The position numbers and the translations under genes were made by a program. Source: Paenibacillus faecis (GTDB lineage Bacteria; Bacillota; Bacilli; Paenibacillales; Paenibacillaceae). From it: a stretch of DNA of 64,000 nucleotides. Under the pieces are notes generated by a model. The model made no database searches. It was not told where the DNA came from and saw only the letters and a list, made by a program, of their open reading frames with translations. Position 1 is the first letter of the stretch. The number at the start of each line of letters is the position of its first letter. Positions 38,891-47,819 of the stretch are shown piece after piece. The DNA lies in the NCBI RefSeq assembly GCF_008084145.1, contig NZ_VSDO01000004.1:62001-126000 (forward strand), written 5' to 3'.

Positions 38891-39002
38891 GTGCGTGGTA
38901 AAAGGCGAAGGCTCGGAACGGTCAATGGGGATCATCGGAAAGGCGTCCCTGCCGTGATGTGACGCATGCCTGATGTATCCTGTGAGGATAAAAAAGGCAA
39001 TT

Positions 39003-39030
39003 TTGTTAAAATACTTGTTCTTGTTATAAC
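39003..39030 (+). promoter_or_regulatory. Possible promoter of the RiPP exporter gene
   Basis: TTGTTA (39003-39008) and TATAAC (39025-39030) are 16 bases apart, about 80 bases before the gene. Confidence 0.45.
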
Positions 39031-39110
39031 AACTGCATTAATCTAAGGAAGAAGGAAAATACAGGGAATTCATTTAACCTCTCCAAATTCAAACAGATAG
39101 CGGGGTTGTT

Positions 39111-40841
39111 GTGATGAATAAGATTTCGAGAAAAATCTTTATCCTGATTAAGCCATATCTGGGCCTCGAACTGCTCGGTCTGCTGTTGACCGTCCTCTAC
39201 ACGCTGTGTGTTTTTGCCACTCCCCTGGCTTCCCGGTATCTGATCGACGATGTGCTGCCCAACCGCTCCCGGGAAGGACTGCTCGCGGGCATCGGCATAT
39301 TTGTAGCGGTGATGGCTTGTCAGCCGACATTGGGCTTCGCGAAGGATTACCTGTTTCGAACCATCACCGAGAAAATTACCTATGATTTGCGGACCAAATT
39401 GTACGGCAGTGTACTGCGGGCTCCGATGACCTTTTTCGATACGGCGAAAGGTGGGGAAGTGGTCTCCCGTATCGTCAATGATGGCATAGGGGTCAGCAAG
39501 TTTATCGGCAGCATTTTCATTTCTTTGATAAAGGATGTATTCATGATTGTTATGATTTTGGCCGGCATGTTTATGATGTCTGCCCGGATCAGCCTGCTGA
39601 TTCTCGGGGTCTATGCGCTGTTTTTTGCCCTGAAGTTCACTGTCAAGCACAAATTCAGAAAAATCTCCCTGGATATTCAGCAAAATAACGACGCCATGTG
39701 TGTGGCCGTATCGCAAACGGTCGCTTCCATTGCCACGATCAAGACGTTTCTCTCCGAAAGTTACTTTCTCTCCCGTTTTGACCTCATCTTAAGCAAAAGT
39801 TTGAATGACAACCGGCGTTACGCCCTGTATATCACTCTGGTGAATAACCTGTCTTCTTTGCTGATGGTCGTGTGTCTGTCGATTACGTACGGCTATGGCA
39901 CCTGGCTGGTCATGAGCACGAACTTGACCCTTGGGGCCGTCATCAGTCTGAGCATCTATATCCAGCAGCTTATCAGCCCCGTTAATGAGCTAATCAACAG
40001 CTATATTGAATATCAGCGGATCGTTCCTATCCTCGACCGGATCGCCGAGTATGACGAGCTGCCCGCCGAGGATTGGGGAGATGGACGGCCGGTCGGTCCA
40101 ATCGCCGATATCCGGTTCAAAGACGTACATTTTGCCTATGGGAACAGCAAGATTTTGAACGGAGTGTGTTTCCATCTGCCCGGTCGGGGCAAGTTTGCCT
40201 TTATAGGCCCTTCCGGCGGCGGAAAAAGCACCCTGATCAAGCTTATCCTTGGCCTTTACGCCCCGCAACGCGGGGAGATCATCATTAACTCGCGGGATAT
40301 CGGACATATCGGCGTAGCCCGGCTAAGAGAGCAAATCGGCTATATATCGCAAGAAATCGATTTATATAACGTGAGTATTCTGGACAATATCCGGTGTGGA
40401 GATGCAGATATCGCAGACGAAGCGATAAAGGAGGCATGCCGAAAATTAAAGCTCGATGCGAAAATCGCCTCGCTCGATCAGGGCTACCATACGATCATCA
40501 ATGAGCGCATCAATCTGTCCGGCGGAGAAAGACAACGGGTGGCCATAGCCCGAATTTTGGTCAGAAATCCGTCTCTTTATATTTTTGACGAGCCTACTTC
40601 GGCTCTGGATCCGGAGAATGAACGGATCATCACGGAGCTGCTCGATGAGATTGCGGAGGATCGGGTGGTTATCGTAATCGCCCATCGACTGTATACAATT
40701 GAGAACGCCGACAGATTATTTTATCTGGAAGACGGGCATCTCACCGAATTCGCCGATTATTGGGAATTCACCCGATATCACACCGCCGCAATCCGTTCAA
40801 ACGTCCCGACAAACGAGAGAGGAGAAAATGTAATAATATAA
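39111..40841 (+). CDS. ABC exporter of the RiPP locus (ATPase fused to six-span domain)
   Basis: A 576-residue half-transporter of the peptide/lipid exporter type; two copies form the working pump. The membrane domain spans residues 1-320 and the ATPase domain 335-560. Walker A (GPSGGGKST), signature (LSGGERQRVA), Walker B (LYIFDEPTSALD) and H-loop (AHRLYT) are intact. There is no N-terminal C39 peptidase domain, so leader removal must be done by another enzyme; the M16-type protease of the locus is the obvious candidate. The start is GTG 39111 or ATG 39114 with only a weak ribosome site. The precursor gene follows 172 bases later. Confidence 0.9.
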   Translation: MMNKISRKIFILIKPYLGLELLGLLLTVLYTLCVFATPLASRYLIDDVLPNRSREGLLAGIGIFVAVMACQPTLGFAKDYLFRTITEKITYDLRTKLYGSVLRAPMTFFDTAKGGEVVSRIVNDGIGVSKFIGSIFISLIKDVFMIVMILAGMFMMSARISLLILGVYALFFALKFTVKHKFRKISLDIQQNNDAMCVAVSQTVASIATIKTFLSESYFLSRFDLILSKSLNDNRRYALYITLVNNLSSLLMVVCLSITYGYGTWLVMSTNLTLGAVISLSIYIQQLISPVNELINSYIEYQRIVPILDRIAEYDELPAEDWGDGRPVGPIADIRFKDVHFAYGNSKILNGVCFHLPGRGKFAFIGPSGGGKSTLIKLILGLYAPQRGEIIINSRDIGHIGVARLREQIGYISQEIDLYNVSILDNIRCGDADIADEAIKEACRKLKLDAKIASLDQGYHTIINERINLSGGERQRVAIARILVRNPSLYIFDEPTSALDPENERIITELLDEIAEDRVVIVIAHRLYTIENADRLFYLEDGHLTEFADYWEFTRYHTAAIRSNVPTNERGENVII

Positions 40842-40870
40842 CTTTATATCAAAAAAATAGTATAAAAGGG

Positions 40871-40899
40871 TTGAAATAGTAGACTAAGTTTGGTAATAT
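40871..40899 (+). promoter_or_regulatory. Strong promoter directly upstream of the RiPP precursor gene
   Basis: TTGAAA (40871-40876) and TAATAT (40894-40899) are exactly 17 bases apart in an AT-rich gap. Transcription would start near 40906, leaving a leader of about 106 bases before the precursor start. Confidence 0.7.
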
Positions 40900-41012
40900 T
40901 TGTTTGTGAAAGTTATTTCTTTCACTGGCCAGAAGAGATAGATAACTTTCCATGTCGCTCTGTCGAACAACTTGCTTCAATCGTTCCAAAAATCAAAGGA
41001 GGAGAAATGATC

Positions 41013-41141
41013 ATGAAAGAAAACGCGCTGATCAAACCGATTAACGAGGAAATCAACGAGGACAAGAACGAATGGATTTTGTGCGGCTCTGATGATGTCT
41101 GTGATGATTGTGTAGGCGTTTGTGATCCGACTTATCATTAA
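41013..41141 (+). CDS. RiPP precursor peptide, 42 residues, four cysteines
   Basis: I chose ATG 41013 because the strong site AAAGGAGGAG (40995-41004) lies 8 bases before it; ATG 41007 is too close and would add two residues. The N-terminal 23 residues are rich in Glu, Asn, Lys and Ile and look like a leader (LIKPINEEINEDKNEW). The C-terminal 19 residues, CGSDDVCDDCVGVCDPTYH, carry four cysteines at 24, 30, 33 and 37 among aspartates and look like the core. No double-glycine site is present. The gene has its own promoter and is followed by five radical SAM genes, the classical context of a modified peptide. The leader/core border is my inference. Confidence 0.85.
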   Translation: MKENALIKPINEEINEDKNEWILCGSDDVCDDCVGVCDPTYH

Positions 41142-41211
41142 TTCAAGCAGATCGTTTCCACTTTTTTTGGCAAAATGAGCAGTTGTTTTTTTTGATGGAC
41201 GGCTTCAATCG

Positions 41212-42687
41212 GTGATGACAACCCGCCGGTTGAAGCCGGTTCCCATAATACGGGTTAGGGAGGGAAGCCGGACAACGGCAGCCCATATGATAAATACCAT
41301 GGATTCTGAGGTATGCACTCTGCATAACTACAGCGGGACCAGGTATATTTTTATGCCTGAATTGACGGCTTTGTTCGAACACTCCGACCTGCTGTTTGAG
41401 CTGGCCCATCGGCTGGACGGTTCTGACGCCGAGAAGGCGTGCCGTGAACTGGGCGGCCGTTATTCGGAGGAGCTGGTCCGCGGACAGTTGGAGTTGTTGC
41501 GGCAGTGGGCGGCGAAAATGGACAGGAAGCGGCGGAAACAAGCGGCACAGTACGGCAAGGTTTCCCCGGAAGCTTGGGCGGGAGGAAAGGTACTGAATTC
41601 CCTGTGGATGAACATTTCGCATGATTGCAACCTGCGATGCGTTTACTGCTATGGCAGCGGTGGGGCCTACGGAGGCCGGAGAAAGCTGATGACGGTCGAG
41701 TCGGCCAAACGAATTATCGATTACTGGTATGCCCGGGCGGACAAGGATGCGGACGAGTACAGGATCGTCTTTTTCGGCGGGGAGCCCTTGATGAACAAGC
41801 GGGTGCTGATGTTCTCCGTCGGTTATATTAACGGCATGCTCGGCGACCGGGCGAATGTCAGCTACGCCATGACCACGAACGGGACGATTCTGGACGATGA
41901 GCTACTTCGGCTGTTTGCCGACAATGATTTCCGCATTACGATCAGTCTTGACGGGGACAAGGAGATCCAGGACCGATCGAGGCCGTTTGCGTCCGGCAAA
42001 GGCAGCAGCTTCGACAGGATCGGCAAGTCGGTCGAGCGCCTGGGAGGAAGCGGTCTGCCGATTACGGCCCGATTGACCCTGGTTCACGAGCATGTTCCGA
42101 AGCTGGCCGAGTCGGTGCACAGTCTGTGGGATTTGGGCATCAGCAATGTCAACTTTGATTTGGTTTCCTCCACCGACGACAGATTCAGGGTTACCGCGGA
42201 GGATCTTCAGCTCCTGAAACCGCAATTGGAGCGATTGGCCCGGGAGGTGTACGACAACCTCGTCCACCGGCGGAAACGATACGTCGGCACTTTGACCAAA
42301 TACGCGAAAGCGATGCATAACCACCAGTATAACAGTTGTGTTTTTTACGCCAAAAACAGCTTGATGGTCGGGCCCGACGGGGAGATTTACAAATGCCACA
42401 GGTTGATTGAAGACCCGAAGTTTCACTACGGAAACATCCATACGGATATCGATTGGGGCAGGTACGATAACGACAAACCGGAACCTCCCGCATGCTCTGC
42501 GTGCTGGGCACGGCATCTGTGCGTGGGATGCTCGCAAGTGAATTGGGTGTACCGCAACGATTTGAATACTCCCTATGACATTTCCTGCGAGTTTACCCGC
42601 ATGGTCATCTGGGAGAATTTAAAGCTCTATGCTACTTTGCATGAGAAGGAACCTCAGCTATTTAAGTTGGCGTACCGGATGGGCTAA
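41212..42687 (+). CDS. Radical SAM/SPASM peptide maturase 1
   Basis: A 491-residue radical SAM enzyme. The SAM cluster motif is CNLRCVYC (Cys 139, 143, 146), followed by FFGGEPLMN. The C-terminal SPASM region has Cys 376, 395, 428, 431, 437, 440 and 459, enough for two extra [4Fe-4S] clusters. Its central motif is CSACWARHLCVGC, one residue shorter than the usual CX2CX5CX3C found in the other three enzymes. Residues about 35-120 form an N-terminal domain like the peptide-binding region of thioether maturases such as CteB. The start is uncertain: ATG 41212 has a weak site; ATG 41287 and 41299 lie downstream of GGGAGGGAAG. It is the first modification gene after the precursor. Confidence 0.9.
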   Translation: MMTTRRLKPVPIIRVREGSRTTAAHMINTMDSEVCTLHNYSGTRYIFMPELTALFEHSDLLFELAHRLDGSDAEKACRELGGRYSEELVRGQLELLRQWAAKMDRKRRKQAAQYGKVSPEAWAGGKVLNSLWMNISHDCNLRCVYCYGSGGAYGGRRKLMTVESAKRIIDYWYARADKDADEYRIVFFGGEPLMNKRVLMFSVGYINGMLGDRANVSYAMTTNGTILDDELLRLFADNDFRITISLDGDKEIQDRSRPFASGKGSSFDRIGKSVERLGGSGLPITARLTLVHEHVPKLAESVHSLWDLGISNVNFDLVSSTDDRFRVTAEDLQLLKPQLERLAREVYDNLVHRRKRYVGTLTKYAKAMHNHQYNSCVFYAKNSLMVGPDGEIYKCHRLIEDPKFHYGNIHTDIDWGRYDNDKPEPPACSACWARHLCVGCSQVNWVYRNDLNTPYDISCEFTRMVIWENLKLYATLHEKEPQLFKLAYRMG

Positions 42688-42702
42688 TCGCCGAGAAGGG
42701 GG

Positions 42703-44019
42703 ATGGACAGCGTGCTTGAGACGATCCGTGTGAAGGATAAATCGTATCTCTTCTTCCGCCACTCGCTGATGATGTTTGCGTGCGGACCCGAGGTCGAGGA
42801 TGCCGTGGAACGGCTGAAACGGGGAGCCGCGGAAGAGGACGGCAATGCGGCGCTGCTTCGCGGCTATGCCCAGCGCGATGCCGAAGCCAAGCGGCGGATC
42901 GAAGCCGCTCAGGCGGATTACATGGACCGGGATTTGAACATTGCGGGCTGCGATATCAATGTGTTTTACGGCTGCAATCTGAACTGCAAATATTGCTTTG
43001 CCGAAGGCGGCAGCCATGGCAAGCGGGGGGCGATGACCCGGGAGCGGGCGAGAGAGGTCGTCGATTATGTGCTGGATCACGCGGGCGACAACGACCAGCT
43101 CAAGGTCACGATCATCGGCGGAGAACCGCTGATGAACCTGAAGGTGTTCGAGGAGGTCGCCAGCTACGGAACCCGGGAAGCCGGGAAACGGAACAAGACG
43201 GTGCGCTTCGCCACAACCACCAACGGCACCTTGCTCACGGAGCGGGCGCTGGAGCTGCTTCATCAATACGATGTGGCTTATATCATCAGTCTGGACAGTC
43301 ACGACCGGGCCACGAATGACTTCCTGCGAGGGGACAGAAGCGGGGGGAGCGCCTATGACGCGATTATGAAGCGTTGGGATGCGTTGGATGAGCGCGAGAT
43401 CATTCGCATTAATGTTACCGTAACCCCTTACAATATGAACCTGTCCGAAATCGCCCGGCATCTGTTCGCGCGAGGCGTCAATTACATTCACTTCACCGAG
43501 GTCAAAAGCGATCGCAAGGACATGTGCTTCACTCCCGAACAAATCGAGGAGCTGAAACGGGAATACGATCAGCTCGCGGATTTGCTGCTCGATAAGTTGA
43601 TCTCCGGCGAACGGGTAGGCTGCTATCCGCTGCTGAAGGACTTGAACAAGCTTCATACCCGCAGACCGGTGCTCCAGGTTTGCAGCACGCTCAACCGCAG
43701 GGTCGCCTTTTCTCCGGACGGAAAAATTTATCCGTGCGACATGTTGATGTGGGACGACTATTGCCTAGGGGATACCGAGCAGGGGGCCGACCCGGCCAGC
43801 ATTAACGGTCTGAAGCAAAGGCTGGCGGATGAAGGGGAATGCGACGGTTGCTGGGCCCGGTATTTATGCGGAGGCGAATGTCTGGCGGACAAGCTCTGGG
43901 ACAACCGGGAGCAGCGCGCTTTGCGATGCGAGCTGAAACGCCATATCTTTTCGCTCAAATTATACATCTATGACGCACTTGTCCACCAGGCGGAAGGTTT
44001 TGAGTTCAGCAAATACTGA
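42703..44019 (+). CDS. Radical SAM/SPASM peptide maturase 2
   Basis: A 438-residue enzyme. The SAM cluster motif is CNLNCKYC (Cys 91, 95, 98), followed by IIGGEPLMN. The SPASM region includes YPCDML and the regular CDGCWARYLCGGEC. Its N-terminus is about 40 residues shorter than in enzymes 1 and 3 and differs in sequence, so it may dock the peptide differently or act after another enzyme. AAGGGGG touches ATG 42703; GTG 42712 has better spacing and would remove three residues. The gene is 15 bases after enzyme 1. Confidence 0.9.
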   Translation: MDSVLETIRVKDKSYLFFRHSLMMFACGPEVEDAVERLKRGAAEEDGNAALLRGYAQRDAEAKRRIEAAQADYMDRDLNIAGCDINVFYGCNLNCKYCFAEGGSHGKRGAMTRERAREVVDYVLDHAGDNDQLKVTIIGGEPLMNLKVFEEVASYGTREAGKRNKTVRFATTTNGTLLTERALELLHQYDVAYIISLDSHDRATNDFLRGDRSGGSAYDAIMKRWDALDEREIIRINVTVTPYNMNLSEIARHLFARGVNYIHFTEVKSDRKDMCFTPEQIEELKREYDQLADLLLDKLISGERVGCYPLLKDLNKLHTRRPVLQVCSTLNRRVAFSPDGKIYPCDMLMWDDYCLGDTEQGADPASINGLKQRLADEGECDGCWARYLCGGECLADKLWDNREQRALRCELKRHIFSLKLYIYDALVHQAEGFEFSKY

Positions 44020-44041
44020 AGCTTTAAGGAGGAGGATCCCT

Positions 44042-45496
44042 GTGAGAACGGAACAAGCCGTTGCCGGCCCCGAAGGCCGGGCTGCGACGCTGGCGAGTCC
44101 TTTTTTGACTTTCACCGAGAGTGGAGAGTATTTCGTATTTGACGGAAGCAGCGGGGTAATGTCCCGAATCGGCAAGCTGGTTTACGATATTTTGAATCTC
44201 TCTCCCATTTACGACATTTACGGGGAAGAGGATCTGGTTAAGCTGAGAGAATTGCTAACCCCCAAATATGCGGAAGCAGAAATCGACGAGGCTGTCGGGG
44301 CGATTCAAGATTTTAACCGGCAGGGTTTTTTGGAACATAAACACAAAATCTACGAGCTGTTCGATGAAAAATACGAAAGCGCCCAAAACGGGTATTTTGG
44401 CGGTTGTTTATGGCTGAATTTGTCCCATGACTGCAACTTGAGATGTACCTACTGTTTCGGCAACGGCGGCGATTACGGGCACAGCCGCATGCTGATGACC
44501 CGGGAAACCGCCAAGGCGTGCATCGATTATTGGTACGCTCATTTGAATAGAGACCAAAAGCTGTTTGATGTCGCTTTTTTCGGTGGGGAACCTTTGATGA
44601 ATCAGGAGGTTCTTTTTTTCGCAGTCGAATACATCAACCAGTTGATGTCCGGTCATAGCGGCCGGGTGCGGTACAACATTACGACCAACGGAACGATCCT
44701 GAATGACAAGCTGCTGCGGTTGTTCAAGGACAACGACTTTCTTGTGAGCATCAGTATCGACGGCATCGAGAAGATACATAACAGGAACCGGCCCTTCGCC
44801 AGCGGGCGGGGCAGCTTTGGTCGCATTCTGCAAAATATAGCGGAGCTCAAACGCGAGTTCTCGCCGCTATCCTCGCAGATTACGGTCCGCAAGCGGGACA
44901 TCCCCTTTTTGACGCCATCGGTGGAGATGCTGTGGGAGGCCGGGGTCAACCGGGTGCATTCCAATTTGGTGTTTCATGAGGACGAAATCTACGAATATGA
45001 AGATTTTGCCGAATATGAGCAGCAGATCGGCAGGCTCGCGGCGATGACCTTCGCCAATATTATGGACGACAAGCCTTATACCTATCATGGCTTAGTCAGA
45101 CTTGCGGGCAGGATTCATAAGAAGAAGTTCTCCGATTCCTGCTTCCTTTGGCAGAACGGGGCCTTTATATTCACGCCGGAAGGGGATGCGTATCGATGTT
45201 ACAGGTACATCGGCAATCCCGAGTACAAACTGGGAAGCATCCAAGATTCCGGGTTGGCGCTGCTGGATAACCGCTTCAAAAAGGAACGCGTTTCCAAGTG
45301 CTCCGCATGCTGGGCCCAGCTTTACTGCGGGGACGGCTGCGCTTACGAGAACGAGATTTACACCGGCGATCCGGAAGTCCCGGCCGAAGCCTGGTGTGCC
45401 AAAACGAAAATCATGTTGAAACAGAGTTTGAAGTTCTACGCCCGCATGCAGGTGGAATGTCCCGAAAAAGCCAAGCAATATTTCAATTGGAGCTGA
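44042..45496 (+). CDS. Radical SAM/SPASM peptide maturase 3
   Basis: A 484-residue enzyme. I chose GTG 44042, preceded by AAGGAGGAGG and 22 bases after the stop of enzyme 2; the longer frame from 43970 would overlap that gene. Residues 15-105 form the N-terminal peptide-binding-like domain (FTESGEYFVFDGSSGVMSRI, LVYDIL). The SAM cluster motif is CNLRCTYC (131, 135, 138), then FFGGEPLMN. The SPASM motif is CSACWAQLYCGDGC. It is most like enzyme 1 in sequence, for example RPFASGRGSF against RPFASGKGSS, which suggests the two arose by duplication. Confidence 0.9.
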   Translation: MRTEQAVAGPEGRAATLASPFLTFTESGEYFVFDGSSGVMSRIGKLVYDILNLSPIYDIYGEEDLVKLRELLTPKYAEAEIDEAVGAIQDFNRQGFLEHKHKIYELFDEKYESAQNGYFGGCLWLNLSHDCNLRCTYCFGNGGDYGHSRMLMTRETAKACIDYWYAHLNRDQKLFDVAFFGGEPLMNQEVLFFAVEYINQLMSGHSGRVRYNITTNGTILNDKLLRLFKDNDFLVSISIDGIEKIHNRNRPFASGRGSFGRILQNIAELKREFSPLSSQITVRKRDIPFLTPSVEMLWEAGVNRVHSNLVFHEDEIYEYEDFAEYEQQIGRLAAMTFANIMDDKPYTYHGLVRLAGRIHKKKFSDSCFLWQNGAFIFTPEGDAYRCYRYIGNPEYKLGSIQDSGLALLDNRFKKERVSKCSACWAQLYCGDGCAYENEIYTGDPEVPAEAWCAKTKIMLKQSLKFYARMQVECPEKAKQYFNWS

Positions 45497-45501
45497 TCGC
45501 C

Positions 45502-46866
45502 ATGCATGATCCGAAATATTTTCCTTTTACGACGGACGGGCAATATTATCTGTACGATACAGACACGGGGATGGTTTACGGCGCCAACAGACTGGTTCAC
45601 GACGCCGTGCGGCTGATGAACACGGGCCTGGATGAGGGGGCGACGAGGAGTGTACTCGCTGCGGAAGGGGATGATCTCCGGGAAATCGAAGAATGCCTTG
45701 GCGTGCTGTCTCAGCTGTCCGCGACCGGCACCGCGCCGGCAGCGCCGCGAAGCCTTCAGGTGCGGAAGCCCAAGAGCGTGAGCAAGGATGACTGGTTTGC
45801 CGGGAAGGCGCTGACGAAACTGTGGCTGTCCCTAACCGAGGGCTGCAATATGCAGTGCGCGTATTGTTTCGGCGGCTACGGGCTGCGGAACAAAGTGATG
45901 ATGTCGGAGGAGACCGCGAAAGCGTGCATTGACTATTTTTTCAAATACGCGGCACGGCAAGCGGATAAGTATAATGTGAATTTTTTTGGCGGAGAGCCGC
46001 TGCTCAACAAGAAGACGTTTCTTTATGCCGTCGACTACATCAACGGGAAGGCCCGGGAGGCGGGGAAGAGCATTCATTACATCATTACCACCAACGGGAC
46101 CCTTCTGGACGAGGATATTTTGCGGGCGCTGGCAGAAAACCGGATGTACGTCAACATCAGCATCGACGGGGGAGAATATACGCATAACTTGCACCGCAGG
46201 TTCGGCAGCGGCGGCGGGACATTCCGGACCATCGCGAAAAATTTGGCGGCCATTCGCGGCCGGGGATATCACAATCTGATCGCCAGAATGACGTTGACGA
46301 AACAGGGCGTATACTCCCTGAGGGAGGATGTCGAGTTCCTTTGGCGGATGGGGTTTAATCATGTTTTTGTCGACCCGGTCAAATCCGACTCGCCCGAGCT
46401 TGCGCTCGATCCGTCTTCGCTGCGGGAGTTGCGGAGACAGTTCGACGGGTTGCTGGAGCAGATGAAGGAAGAAGAGCGCCAAGGGAACTCGAAAATTATC
46501 CGCTCGATTACCGATCTGTACGAGTCGATCGACAACAGGTCGCTGAAAGGTGAATGCACCTATTTCAATGCGTTCTCTCTGCAGTTCACGCCGGAAGGGG
46601 AAGTATACAAGTGCAGTTTTACGGAGCGGCAGGCAGAGGAGCGTGCCGGAAACGTAAGGGACGGTATTGATTGGGAAAGGTTTCAGCGGAAATATGCGCC
46701 CGAGGAGAAATGCCTTGGCTGCTGGGCCAGACGGTTGTGCGGAGGCGGCTGTTATTTGGACCGGGACGATCCCGTGATGTGCGAGTACGCGAAGTTGATC
46801 ACGGAATATGGTCTGAAATATTATTCGTTCAAGAAAAAACGCAAGGTTCAGCTTAAGGAGGGGTAA
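45502..46866 (+). CDS. Radical SAM/SPASM peptide maturase 4
   Basis: A 454-residue enzyme. I chose ATG 45502, five bases after the stop of enzyme 3 with GGAG nine bases before it; the longer frame overlaps enzyme 3 heavily. Residues 1-75 are the N-terminal domain (FTTDGQYYLYDTDTGMVYGA). The SAM cluster motif is CNMQCAYC (115, 119, 122), followed by FFGGEPLLN. The SPASM motif is CLGCWARRLCGGGC. The N-terminal domain follows the same plan as in enzymes 1 and 3, so three of the four SPASM enzymes may bind the same leader. Confidence 0.9.
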   Translation: MHDPKYFPFTTDGQYYLYDTDTGMVYGANRLVHDAVRLMNTGLDEGATRSVLAAEGDDLREIEECLGVLSQLSATGTAPAAPRSLQVRKPKSVSKDDWFAGKALTKLWLSLTEGCNMQCAYCFGGYGLRNKVMMSEETAKACIDYFFKYAARQADKYNVNFFGGEPLLNKKTFLYAVDYINGKAREAGKSIHYIITTNGTLLDEDILRALAENRMYVNISIDGGEYTHNLHRRFGSGGGTFRTIAKNLAAIRGRGYHNLIARMTLTKQGVYSLREDVEFLWRMGFNHVFVDPVKSDSPELALDPSSLRELRRQFDGLLEQMKEEERQGNSKIIRSITDLYESIDNRSLKGECTYFNAFSLQFTPEGEVYKCSFTERQAEERAGNVRDGIDWERFQRKYAPEEKCLGCWARRLCGGGCYLDRDDPVMCEYAKLITEYGLKYYSFKKKRKVQLKEG

Positions 46867-46869
46867 CGG

Positions 46870-47817
46870 ATGTCTTATTATATGCTGGCGTTGCTATACA
46901 CCTACAATTGCTGTGCGTCCTGCGACATATGCACTTATTACTGCGCTCCGAAGCGGGAAGAGAAGATGGAACTGGAGGAGGCGATGCGCTACGTCCGGGA
47001 AGGCAAGGAGCTGGGCATGCGAATGCTGGGTGTGGCCGGCGGAGAGCCGCTGCTCTACCTGGACGAAATTCTCGAGCTCTCCAGCTACGCTAATGGCCTG
47101 GGCATGAATATCACCTTGACCAGCAATGGCTATTGGGGGAGTTCCTTCGACCGGGCTTATGTCATCTTGGATGCGCTGCGAAACGTCGGGGTCAGACATA
47201 TCAAGATCAGCTCCGACGAGTTCCACGGCCGGTACATTCCTTACGAGAATATCGCCAATGTGTTGAATGCGGCCAAGGAGCTGCAAGTGAAGATCGTGCT
47301 CGGCTGCACCTCGTTGAAGAACAGTTCCCGTCTGAAAGGGCTGCTGGAGCATATTCAGGATGCCGCCACCGGGGTGATCCTGATGGAACAGACCTGCTAT
47401 CCGATCGGCCGCGCGCGGGAGATGTTCAGGAAAGAGGATTTTATCCGCGAAAACCGGGCCATGACTTCCTGCCGGGACAGCGGCATGCTGATCGTCACTC
47501 CGGAGGGGAACGTCTACCCCTGCGGGTCCATGTGTTCGAACGTTCCCGGCCGGCTCACGGGTTCGCTCGCCGAGCAATCCATGGCTTCGCTCATCGAACG
47601 GGCGGAACAGGACCGGCATAACCGTTTTATCCGCAAGCACGGCGTCCAGCCCTACTACGATTACATCAAAGAGCATAACATACCGATTCCTCTGGAAGAG
47701 AATCTGGTGGATACTTGCCACGCCTGCTACGAACTGTTTCGGGATGAACGCTGGCTGCCCGAGCTGGACAAAGTGGTGGAACGGCTGGAATCGGCCTATG
47801 GAGCCGCAAGGGGATGA
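46870..47817 (+). CDS. Radical SAM enzyme resembling the peptide epimerase YydG/EpeE
   Basis: A 315-residue radical SAM enzyme of a different type. The SAM cluster motif is CCASCDIC (ligands Cys 14, 18, 21), followed by an extra Cys 25 and APKRE. AGGEPLLY, ITLTSNGYWGSS and SSDEFHGRYIP follow the pattern of YydG, which converts L- to D-residues in the YydF peptide of B. subtilis. Cys 201, 218, 283 and 286 could hold one extra cluster. Cys 222, just after the YPC motif, is a candidate hydrogen donor like the critical cysteine of EpeE. There is no full SPASM motif. AAGGAGGGG precedes the start, three bases after enzyme 4. The likeness is by eye. Confidence 0.8.
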   Translation: MSYYMLALLYTYNCCASCDICTYYCAPKREEKMELEEAMRYVREGKELGMRMLGVAGGEPLLYLDEILELSSYANGLGMNITLTSNGYWGSSFDRAYVILDALRNVGVRHIKISSDEFHGRYIPYENIANVLNAAKELQVKIVLGCTSLKNSSRLKGLLEHIQDAATGVILMEQTCYPIGRAREMFRKEDFIRENRAMTSCRDSGMLIVTPEGNVYPCGSMCSNVPGRLTGSLAEQSMASLIERAEQDRHNRFIRKHGVQPYYDYIKEHNIPIPLEENLVDTCHACYELFRDERWLPELDKVVERLESAYGAARG

Positions 47818-47819
47818 AT

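Noticed and set aside
39111..40841. Exporter as a bifunctional peptidase-containing transporter
   Set aside because: The protein starts directly with the membrane domain and has no C39 cysteine-histidine motif.
41142..41211. Second precursor peptide or terminator between the precursor and enzyme 1
   Set aside because: Only frames of six codons or fewer start here, and no stable hairpin precedes the T runs.
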